The notes beneath the pieces were generated by a model, which searched no databases, was not told the DNA's origin, and saw only the letters and a list, made by a program, of their open reading frames with translations. A program made the translations under genes and the position numbers. Positions 1 to 4,816 of a DNA stretch of 9,593 nt are shown piece by piece. Source of the DNA: an uncultured Pseudomonadota bacterium (lineage in GTDB: Bacteria > Pseudomonadota > Gammaproteobacteria > Burkholderiales > SG8-39); assembly GCA_903909415.1 (NCBI GenBank), contig CAIVVS010000254.1, forward strand, positions 1 to 9,593. Direction: 5' to 3'. Numbering within the stretch: position 1 is the stretch's first letter; each line of letters begins with the position of its first letter.

Positions 1-150
1 AGCCGGGGCGGGCGCAGGTGCCGGGGCGGGCGCGGGTGCCGGCGCGGCGACGGGCGCGGGGGCCGGGGCGGGTTTGGGTTCTTCTTTGCCGCAAGCGGCC
101 AGCGCGAGGGTGGCGACGGCAGCGGCGATCAGGGTGCGGTTCATGTTCAT
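1..150 (-). CDS. Small Ala-Pro-rich lipoprotein, N-terminal part (cut by window edge)
   Basis: The first 50 codons of a minus-strand gene are visible; the rest lies left of the window. The product starts MNMNRTLIAAAVATLALAAC, a classic lipoprotein signal: short basic n-region, hydrophobic h-region (residues 7-18) and lipobox L-A-A-C with the acylated Cys at residue 20. Residue 21 is Gly, not Asp, so outer-membrane sorting is expected by the usual +2 rule. After Cys20 comes a charged GKEE stretch and then an almost pure (Pro-Ala)n linker (residues 27-50), probably a flexible periplasmic spacer before a domain that is not visible. Two in-frame ATGs are possible, at 150 and 144. AAGGA at 155-159 is 4 bases from the first and 10 from the second, so either could be used. 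No function can be assigned from the visible part. Confidence is high that this is a real lipoprotein gene. Confidence 0.82.
   Translation of the reverse strand, partial: MNMNRTLIAAAVATLALAACGKEEPKPAPAPAPVAAPAPAPAPAPAPAPA
2..37. repeat. Tandem 18-bp repeat, two copies, inside the Pro-Ala linker
   Basis: Positions 2-19 and 20-37 are 18-bp units differing at one base (A at 16, G at 34). A more degenerate continuation runs through about position 70. The repeat encodes alternating Ala and Pro in the lipoprotein above. Such units can change copy number by slippage without breaking the frame, because 18 is a multiple of three. Confidence 0.7.
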
Positions 151-230
151 GTGTTCCTTGGGGCTTGGACTATGGGAAGGCCGACGACAAGTGCGCCGCA
201 ACGCGGGGCACGCGCCTCGTCGGGGGCCAC

Positions 231-236
231 ATTATA
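231..236 (-). promoter_or_regulatory. -10 box (TATAAT) of the lipoprotein gene
   Basis: A perfect TATAAT reads on the minus strand in the 164-base gap between the lipoprotein gene and the DUF7931-like gene. It would give a leader of about 70-75 bases before the ATG. No good TTGACA-like -35 is found at 16-18 bp (the sequence there reads roughly CCGGTA), so the promoter may be weak or activator-dependent. It suggests the lipoprotein is transcribed separately from the roxA unit. Nothing else was recognised in this gap apart from the weak hairpin at 290-312. Confidence 0.55.
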
Positions 237-289
237 GCGGGCGAACCCCGGCATACCGGCTGTCTGGAGGCTGACTTGCGCTACGCCCG

Positions 290-312
290 GCCCGCCGCGC
301 GTGCAAGCGGGC
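290..312 (-). terminator. Weak GC hairpin just after the DUF7931-like gene
   Basis: GCCCGC (290-295) and GCGGGC (307-312) form a perfect 6-bp stem with an 11-base loop. On the minus strand it starts two bases beyond the TAG stop at 315-317. No U-tract follows, so it would be a weak intrinsic terminator or a 3'-end stabiliser at best. Confidence 0.25.
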
Positions 313-314
313 GG

Positions 315-821
315 CTACAGGCCCGAGGTGGTGGCCGATACCGACGGCGTGGAGCGGTCCCAGATTTCGCGGAAGCGGTCGAGCATCAGGCGGCCCTCCG
401 CGTTGTCATCAAGGAGCAACACGCCGCGTGGTTGCTTGGCGACGGCGCGGCGCACCACGTGGCTGGAATCGGCGAGCACGAAGCAATCCTCGGCGCGCGC
501 CGCCTCGCTGCCGGTCTTGTAGATGAGGATGTTCGCGGAGAACTGGGTGAGCATGTTCATCACCCGAGGCAGCCTGCGCACCAGCTGGTCGGGATCGTGC
601 AGGGCGATGTAGAGCTTGTGCAGCCGGCCGCCGCGCAGGAAGGTTTCGAGCGCGGCGATGCGCTCGCGCGAATCGAGCCCCAGGTCCATCAGGTCCGGAT
701 CGAAGATGCGCAGTTCCCGCCGGGCGAGCGAGACGACCTTGTCGAAGCCCTCGACGTACTCGCGACGGGAGGTGAAAAGCGTTCTCTGCGGCTTCGCTGC
801 AGACTCGTCCTGGTCGTCCAT
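315..821 (-). CDS. DUF7931-like (phospholipase-D-like fold) small protein
   Basis: A 168-residue soluble protein with no signal peptide or membrane segment, 21 bases downstream of roxA and probably cotranscribed with it. The sequence resembles small proteobacterial proteins annotated DUF7931 or PLD-like; this is recognition from memory, not a search. Visible blocks are an N-terminal helix with EYVEGFDKVVSLARRELRIF (residues 21-40) running into DPDL, a middle block KLYIALHDPDQLVRRLP (69-85), and a C-terminal half with DCFVLADSSHVVRRAV (112-127) ending in a RFREIWDRS helix (149-157). The alternation of hydrophobic strands with D or H at strand ends suits half of a PLD-like fold. No intact HxK(x)4D motif is present, so catalysis as a true phospholipase is doubtful. 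ATG at 821 is the natural start, but the Shine-Dalgarno is poor, so translational coupling to roxA is likely. Molecular role unknown. Confidence 0.8.
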   Translation of the reverse strand: MDDQDESAAKPQRTLFTSRREYVEGFDKVVSLARRELRIFDPDLMDLGLDSRERIAALETFLRGGRLHKLYIALHDPDQLVRRLPRVMNMLTQFSANILIYKTGSEAARAEDCFVLADSSHVVRRAVAKQPRGVLLLDDNAEGRLMLDRFREIWDRSTPSVSATTSGL

Positions 822-842
822 GGCGCGTGGGCTGGCGGCCGC

Positions 843-1967
843 TCAGGACCGCCCTGGGTGGAGGTAACCCAGAAGATACCATTGGTGCAACTGTGCGATA
901 AGCGCGGCCGGGGCCGCGCGCAGGCCCGCCATGGCGCGCTGGTCGGCAAGCTGCATCAGGGGAGCGCGCCAGGCCCGTGGCGCCTGCACCGGTTCCCCGT
1001 TCAGGTACCAGCCGCGCTTGCCGGCGAGCAGTCGGGTGCGCGGATCGAGCCGCACGCCAGCCGCCGCCGCGCGTGCCGCAAAGCGTGCCGGCGGTAGGGG
1101 CCGGGCCGGCGGGTGGAAGCGCACGCCGGGTTTGGGCTCCGACAGCGCGCAGCCGAGCAGGTCCTCGACCGAACTAGGCCTGGAGAGCACCCTGGCTGCG
1201 ACGCGCGCCGCATGCGCCAGCATGGACGGGGGGATGCGGCCCGGATGCCCCTGCAGCCGCAGCCCCGGATCCCGGTAGCGTCCAGCGAGGCACAGCTCGT
1301 CGCGCATCCGGTCCAGCATGGACTCGCCCAGCTCCTGGTCGGTCGGGGCGCGAAAGCCGATGGAGTAGGTGCTGCAGGGCTCCAGCGCCACGCCGTCGTG
1401 CGCGACGCCCGGCGGCAGGTAGAGCATGTCCCCGGGCTCGAGGACCCACTCGCGCGTCGGCTCGAAGCGCGCGAGCAGCTTGTGCGGCGCGCGCGGATCG
1501 GTGCGCAGGTCGCGCTGGTTCGAAATGCGCCAGCGCCGCCTGCCATGTCCCTGCAGCAGGAACACGTCATAGGAATCCACGTGCGGCCCGACGCCGCCGC
1601 CGGTGGCCGCGTAGCTCACCATCACGTCGTCCAGCCTGGCCCAGGGCACGAAGGCAAAGCGCGAGAGCAACTCGTCGGCGGAGGGCAGGTGCAGGTTCAG
1701 TCCCTGCACCAGCAGCGTCCAGTCCTTCGCCGGCAGGCTGCGCGCGCGGCTGGCGGCGAACGGCCCGTGTTCCAGCGTCCACGTGGCGCCGCGGCGCGAC
1801 AGCAGGCGCGACTCGACTTCCTCGCCCGCCGCCAGCCGGAACAGGCCGGCGCGCGTGTCCAGGCCCCGGAAGCCGGGCACGGCATTGCGCACCAGCAGCG
1901 GACGCCGCTGCCAGTGCCGGGCCAGGAAGTCCCGCGCGGATAGTCCGCCCAGCAGCTGCATGGTCAT
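843..1967 (-). CDS. roxA: RoxA-like ribosomal protein L16 arginine hydroxylase (JmjC/cupin 2OG oxygenase)
   Basis: A Fe(II)/2-oxoglutarate-dependent oxygenase of the YcfD/RoxA family. The E. coli member hydroxylates an Arg of ribosomal protein L16. With the start at 1967 the product is 374 residues, nearly the length of E. coli RoxA (373). The N-terminal block LSARDFLARHWQRRPLLVRN (9-28) is typical of the family. The JmjC core carries the facial triad: HVD (His129, Asp131) in GGGVGPHVDSYDVFL, and His190 in LPPGVAHDG. Basic residues at 143-147 (RRRWR) include the likely 2OG-binding Arg. The C-terminal third fits the dimerisation and winged-helix region. The frame stays open to 2159, but that would overlap the divergent peroxiredoxin gene. 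ATG at 1991 would leave almost no leader after the -10 box, and 1961 is also possible. It is first in a minus-strand unit with the DUF7931-like gene. All iron ligands are present, so activity is expected; the exact substrate here is inferred from the family. Confidence 0.9.
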   Translation of the reverse strand: MTMQLLGGLSARDFLARHWQRRPLLVRNAVPGFRGLDTRAGLFRLAAGEEVESRLLSRRGATWTLEHGPFAASRARSLPAKDWTLLVQGLNLHLPSADELLSRFAFVPWARLDDVMVSYAATGGGVGPHVDSYDVFLLQGHGRRRWRISNQRDLRTDPRAPHKLLARFEPTREWVLEPGDMLYLPPGVAHDGVALEPCSTYSIGFRAPTDQELGESMLDRMRDELCLAGRYRDPGLRLQGHPGRIPPSMLAHAARVAARVLSRPSSVEDLLGCALSEPKPGVRFHPPARPLPPARFAARAAAAGVRLDPRTRLLAGKRGWYLNGEPVQAPRAWRAPLMQLADQRAMAGLRAAPAALIAQLHQWYLLGYLHPGRS

Positions 1968-1973
1968 CGCCGG

Positions 1974-1995
1974 TGCATATTCACGTTGCATATTC
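1974..1995. repeat. 9-bp direct repeat in the roxA leader
   Basis: TGCATATTC occurs at 1974-1982 and again at 1987-1995, 13 bp apart start to start. It lies between the TATAAT at 2005-2010 and the chosen roxA ATG at 1967. The A/T-rich core stands out against very GC-rich surroundings. It might be an operator or a leader-RNA element, or chance. The spacing is longer than one helical turn, so a simple same-face dimer site is not obvious. Confidence 0.5.
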
Positions 1996-2004
1996 GACCC
2001 GCCG

Positions 2005-2010
2005 ATTATA
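2005..2010 (-). promoter_or_regulatory. -10 box (TATAAT) of roxA
   Basis: A perfect TATAAT reads on the minus strand in the divergent roxA/peroxiredoxin gap. Transcription would start near 1998, giving a leader of about 31 bases to the ATG at 1967, or about 7 to the ATG at 1991. No convincing -35 is seen at 17 bp (GCGGGA). The remaining divergent gap (2011-2094) must also carry the peroxiredoxin promoter, for which I find no consensus-like pair. Confidence 0.55.
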
Positions 2011-2094
2011 GGCTTCGGCCCCATGCATCCCGCGCTTGCGGAAGATGGAACAACGCGGGAGTTTTGCAATGCGAAGCAGGGCGGAACCGGAAAC

Positions 2095-2098
2095 GGAG
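2095..2098 (+). promoter_or_regulatory. Ribosome binding site (GGAG) fixing the peroxiredoxin start
   Basis: GGAG lies 8 bases upstream of ATG 2107. It decides the start of a frame that is otherwise open back to 1783, deep inside roxA on the opposite strand. Confidence 0.75.
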
Positions 2099-2106
2099 AC
2101 GACACC

Positions 2107-2637
2107 ATGCTGGAACCTGGCAGGCCCGCACCGACCTTCACCCTCCCCGATGCGGACATGGAGACAGTCGACCTGGCGCGCTTCCGCGGGCGCAGGAACG
2201 TCGTGCTCCTGTTCTACGCCAAGGACGCGAGTCCGGCCTGCACGATGCAGGCGACCGAGTTTTCCGACCACCAGGACGAGTTCGCCCGCCTGCACTGCGT
2301 GGTGCTCGGCGTGAGCCCCGACGACTGTTTCCGCCATGCGGAGTTCCGTGACGCCAACGGCGTGTCCATCACCCTGCTGGCCGACACCGAGTCCGAGGTC
2401 GGCAACAGCTACGGCGTGGTGACCGAACTGGTGGCCAACGGGATCCGGCGGGCAAGCATCAAGCGCTCGACCTTCATCATCGACAAGAAGGGCATGATCC
2501 GCCACGTGCTGTGCGGCACCAGCCCGCGCGGCCACGTCCACGAAGTGCTGGCGCTGGTGCGCGAGCTCGAGGCGGCCCAGGACGCCGCCGGTGCGCGCGG
2601 TGCCGGCGCGGGGCGCCCGGCCGGGCGCCACCACTGA
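2107..2637 (+). CDS. Peroxiredoxin of the PrxQ/Bcp (AhpC/TSA) type
   Basis: A 176-residue cytosolic thiol peroxidase. The thioredoxin-fold start LEPGRPAPTFTLPDADM (2-18) is typical. The active-site loop YAKDASPACT (37-46) corresponds to the canonical PKDxTPGCT, with peroxidatic Cys45 and Ser42 replacing the usual Thr three residues before it. Further conserved parts are VVLGVSPDD (65-73), ITLLADTESEVGNSYGV (88-104) and STFIIDKKGMIRHV (121-134). Many Bcp proteins have a resolving Cys five residues after the peroxidatic one; here that position is Thr50. Other cysteines at 64, 74 and 136 could resolve, with Cys74 at the start of the next helix the most PrxQ-like choice, or the enzyme may be 1-Cys. 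A Gly/Ala/Arg-rich tail of about 18 residues (159-176) follows the fold. The TGA is one base from the next ATG, so this gene and the prolyl isomerase form an operon. Confidence 0.9.
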   Translation: MLEPGRPAPTFTLPDADMETVDLARFRGRRNVVLLFYAKDASPACTMQATEFSDHQDEFARLHCVVLGVSPDDCFRHAEFRDANGVSITLLADTESEVGNSYGVVTELVANGIRRASIKRSTFIIDKKGMIRHVLCGTSPRGHVHEVLALVRELEAAQDAAGARGAGAGRPAGRHH

Positions 2638-2638
2638 C

Positions 2639-3139
2639 ATGAAGGTCGGCCGCAACACGGTGGTGTCGCTGGATGTCGAGTTGTCGGACATCTGGGGCAA
2701 CCTGATCGAGCGTACCGAGGAGCCGGCGCAGTACCTGCACGGCGGCTACGGCGACATCTTCGCCCCGGTGGAGGACGCGCTCGACGGCAAGGACGCGATG
2801 GCGCGCATCGAGGTGCGCCTGGAGCCCGAGGACGCCTTCGGCGACTATGACGACAGCCTGCTGCACATCGTCGACGCGTCGCGCTTTCCTGCCGGCATCG
2901 AGGCGGGCATGCGCGTGGAGGGTTCCGCGCTGGGCGTGCAGGATGACGATGCGGACCGCATCTACACCGTCACCGACATTGCCGAGGGCAAGGTGGTGCT
3001 GGACGCGAACCACCCCTTGTGCGGGATGGCCCTCAAGTTCGTCGGTACCGTCGTCGGCGTACGCCCGGCCACGCCCGCGGAGGTCGAGAACGGCTCTGCG
3101 GACGACCCCGGTTCCGTGGTGATGCGCGTGATGCCCTAG
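2639..3139 (+). CDS. SlyD-like FKBP-type peptidyl-prolyl cis-trans isomerase
   Basis: A 166-residue cytosolic folding factor with prolyl isomerase and probable chaperone activity. The FKBP half begins MKVGRNTVVSLDVELSD (1-17) and continues with QYLHGGYGDIFAPVEDALDG (31-50), the SlyD version of the FKBP pocket. An insert-in-flap chaperone domain spans about 68-120 (starting FGDYDDSLLHIV). The strand LDANHPLCGMALKFVGTVV (121-139) closes the FKBP fold and matches the family NHPLAGxxLxF motif. E. coli SlyD has a long His/Cys-rich nickel-binding tail; this protein stops at residue 166 with no such tail, so a nickel-delivery role is unlikely. ATG at 2639 is chosen because an upstream in-frame ATG (2591) would lie inside the peroxiredoxin gene and add non-homologous residues. 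No strong Shine-Dalgarno is seen, which fits coupling across the 1-base gap. Confidence 0.9.
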   Translation: MKVGRNTVVSLDVELSDIWGNLIERTEEPAQYLHGGYGDIFAPVEDALDGKDAMARIEVRLEPEDAFGDYDDSLLHIVDASRFPAGIEAGMRVEGSALGVQDDDADRIYTVTDIAEGKVVLDANHPLCGMALKFVGTVVGVRPATPAEVENGSADDPGSVVMRVMP

Positions 3140-3191
3140 CCGCGGCTGCGCGGCCGCGCACCGCGCGACCGGGCCCGAATTCGCCTAACAT

Positions 3192-3218
3192 CGGTCGCAC
3201 CCGGCGGCGGCGCGACCG
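3192..3218 (+). terminator. Hairpin in the isomerase-glutamate synthase gap
   Basis: CGGTCGC (3192-3198) and GCGACCG (3212-3218) form a perfect 7-bp stem with a 13-base loop. A smaller perfect 6-bp stem, GCCGCG/CGCGGC with tetraloop GCTG, lies at 3139-3154 overlapping the last base of the isomerase stop. Neither has a U-tract. They could attenuate readthrough into the glutamate synthase gene or be RNA-processing elements. A TAACAT at 3186-3191 might be a -10 box for the downstream gene, but has no clear -35. Confidence 0.3.
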
Positions 3219-3253
3219 CCTGGTGTGAACCGGCGGCTTGTCCGGGGCGACGT

Positions 3254-3260
3254 GAGGGGG
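3254..3260 (+). promoter_or_regulatory. Ribosome binding site (GAGGGGG) favouring a GTG start
   Basis: GAGG at 3254-3257 is 8 bases from GTG 3266 but 14 from ATG 3272. This supports the GTG as the glutamate-synthase-like gene's start. Confidence 0.6.
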
Positions 3261-3265
3261 CGGAC

Positions 3266-4771
3266 GTGGACATGGGCGGATTCCTCGGGGTGGTGTCCTA
3301 CGGCCTGGGTACGGTCGTCGGCTTCCTCATCATCGGCACGCTGCTGGTCTGGTTCATCCAGGACGTCACGCAGAAAAAGCACACCATCCTGCGCAACTAC
3401 CCGGTGATCGGGAGGCTGCGCTACCGGTTCGAGGAACTGGGCGAGTACTTCCGCCAGTACTTCTTCATGAACGACCGCGAGGAGATGCCCTTCAACCGGG
3501 CCACGCGCGGCTGGGTCTACCGGCTGGCCAAGGACGAGGGCGGCATCATCGGCTTCGGCTCGACCAACAACCAGAACGAGCCGGGCTCGATCATCTTCGT
3601 CAACGCGCCCTACCCGGTGCTGGAGGAGGACCGCCTGCCCACGCCGCCGCTGGTGATCGGGGAGGGTTACTCGAAGCAGCCGTTCGAGGCGCGCTCGGTG
3701 GTGAACGTGAGCGGCATGAGCTTCGGCGCGATTTCAAAGCCGGCGGTGCAGGCCCTGTCGCGCGGCGCGGCCATGGCCGGTTGCTGGATGGACACCGGCG
3801 AGGGCGGCCTGTCTCCCTACCACCTGGAGGGCGGCTGCGACGTGATCATGCAGATCGGCACGGCCAACTACGGCGTGCGCGGGGAGGACGGCAAGTTCTC
3901 GCGCGAGAAGGCGCGCGAACTGGCGGCGCACCCGCAGGTCAGGGCCTTCGAGATCAAGCTGTCCCAGGGCGCCAAGCCGGGCAAGGGCGGCGTGCTGCCG
4001 GCGGCCAAGGTGACCGAGGAAATCGGCCGCATCCGCGGCATCCCGCCGCATACCGACTCGATCAGCCCGAACCGGCACCGCGACATCGCCGACGCCAACC
4101 AGTTGCTGGACCGGATCGCGCTGGTGCGGGAGGTCACGGGCAAGCCGGTGGGGATCAAGACCGCGATCGGCGGCTGGCAGTTCATCAACGACCTGTGCGA
4201 GGCGATCAACCGCCGCGGGCTGGAGTACGCGCCGGACTTCATCGCGATCGACGGCGGGGAGGGCGGCTCGGGCGCCGCGCCGCAGGCGCTGGCCGACCAC
4301 ATGTCGCTCTCCATCACCGAGGCGCTGCCGCGCGTGGTCGACGCCCTGATCGAGGCGGACCTGCGCGGGCGCATCCGGGTGATCGCCGCCGGCAAGCTTG
4401 TGACCTCGGCGCGCGCGGCATGGGCGCTGTGCGCCGGCGCGGACTTCGTCAACTCTGCGCGCGGGTTCATGTTCTCGCTGGGCTGCATCCAGGCGCTGCG
4501 CTGCCACCAGAACACCTGCCCGACCGGGATCACCACGCACGACCGCCGGCTGCAGCGCGGCCTCGTTGTCGAGGAGAAGTTCCTGCGCGTGGCGCACTAC
4601 GCCCTGGGCATGAACAAGGAGATCGACATGATCGCCCACTCCTGCGGCCTGAAGCACTCGCGCGAACTGCGCCGCGAGCACGTGCGCATCATGCAGCCCA
4701 ACGGCCATTCGATCGCGCTGAACATGCTGTTCCCCTATCCGCAGGCCGGCGCCAAGCTCAGGGCTGCCTGA
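3266..4771 (+). CDS. Membrane-anchored FMN-binding glutamate synthase family protein
   Basis: A 501-residue protein with the FMN/3Fe-4S synthase domain of glutamate synthase and no glutaminase domain. The N-terminus has one hydrophobic helix (about 12-31), predicted to anchor it to the inner membrane, then a linker to about 80. The (beta/alpha)8 synthase domain includes VSGMSFGAIS (148-157), TGEGGLSPYH (177-186), KLSQGAKPGKGG (231-242) and the FMN phosphate-binding IDGGEGGSGAAP (328-339). SLGCIQALRCHQNTCPTG carries Cys407, Cys413 and Cys418 in the C-x5-C-x4-C spacing that binds the 3Fe-4S cluster of GltB. Without an N-terminal-nucleophile glutaminase it cannot release ammonia from glutamine itself, so it may use free ammonia, pair with a separate amidotransferase, or do another flavin redox reaction. 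The start is the GTG, chosen from the Shine-Dalgarno spacing. It follows the Prx-isomerase pair after 126 bases and may share or have its own promoter. Family assignment is firm; the physiological reaction is not known. Confidence 0.9.
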   Translation: MDMGGFLGVVSYGLGTVVGFLIIGTLLVWFIQDVTQKKHTILRNYPVIGRLRYRFEELGEYFRQYFFMNDREEMPFNRATRGWVYRLAKDEGGIIGFGSTNNQNEPGSIIFVNAPYPVLEEDRLPTPPLVIGEGYSKQPFEARSVVNVSGMSFGAISKPAVQALSRGAAMAGCWMDTGEGGLSPYHLEGGCDVIMQIGTANYGVRGEDGKFSREKARELAAHPQVRAFEIKLSQGAKPGKGGVLPAAKVTEEIGRIRGIPPHTDSISPNRHRDIADANQLLDRIALVREVTGKPVGIKTAIGGWQFINDLCEAINRRGLEYAPDFIAIDGGEGGSGAAPQALADHMSLSITEALPRVVDALIEADLRGRIRVIAAGKLVTSARAAWALCAGADFVNSARGFMFSLGCIQALRCHQNTCPTGITTHDRRLQRGLVVEEKFLRVAHYALGMNKEIDMIAHSCGLKHSRELRREHVRIMQPNGHSIALNMLFPYPQAGAKLRAA

Positions 4772-4778
4772 GCTTGGC
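4751..4778 (+). terminator. 10-bp perfect hairpin at the end of the glutamate-synthase-like gene
   Basis: GCCAAGCTCA (4751-4760) and TGAGCTTGGC (4769-4778) are perfect inverted repeats around the 8-base loop GGGCTGCC. The right arm starts with the TGA stop, so the stem includes the last codons. No T-run follows. It is probably a transcript-end or mRNA-stabilising structure between convergent genes. Confidence 0.55.
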
Positions 4779-4789
4779 CCGGACCGCGG

Positions 4790-4812
4790 CGGCCCGCGGA
4801 CAAGGCGGGCCG
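4790..4812 (-). terminator. 8-bp perfect hairpin just after the ABC transporter gene
   Basis: CGGCCCGC (4790-4797) and GCGGGCCG (4805-4812) form a perfect 8-bp stem with a 7-base loop. On the minus strand it begins four bases after the ABC transporter stop (4817-4819). It has no U-tract. With the stem at 4751-4778, each convergent gene has its own hairpin next to its stop. Confidence 0.5.
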
Positions 4813-4816
4813 GCGT

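Noticed and set aside
18..1097. A 359-codon plus-strand open frame at the left edge
   Set aside because: It runs antisense across the lipoprotein, DUF7931-like and roxA genes and has shadow-frame composition with no motif.
1783..2106. N-terminal extension of the peroxiredoxin back to 1783
   Set aside because: It lies inside roxA on the other strand, and a good GGAG plus the family N-terminus place the start at 2107.
1968..2159. N-terminal extension of roxA to an upstream ATG at 2159
   Set aside because: It would overlap the start of the divergent peroxiredoxin gene and cross the TATAAT box; the product from 1967 already matches the family length.
3734..4708. A 324-codon minus-strand open frame opposite the glutamate-synthase-like gene
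   Set aside because: It is the antisense shadow of a gene with clear FMN and Fe-S motifs; its composition is His/Ala/Arg/Val-rich and featureless.
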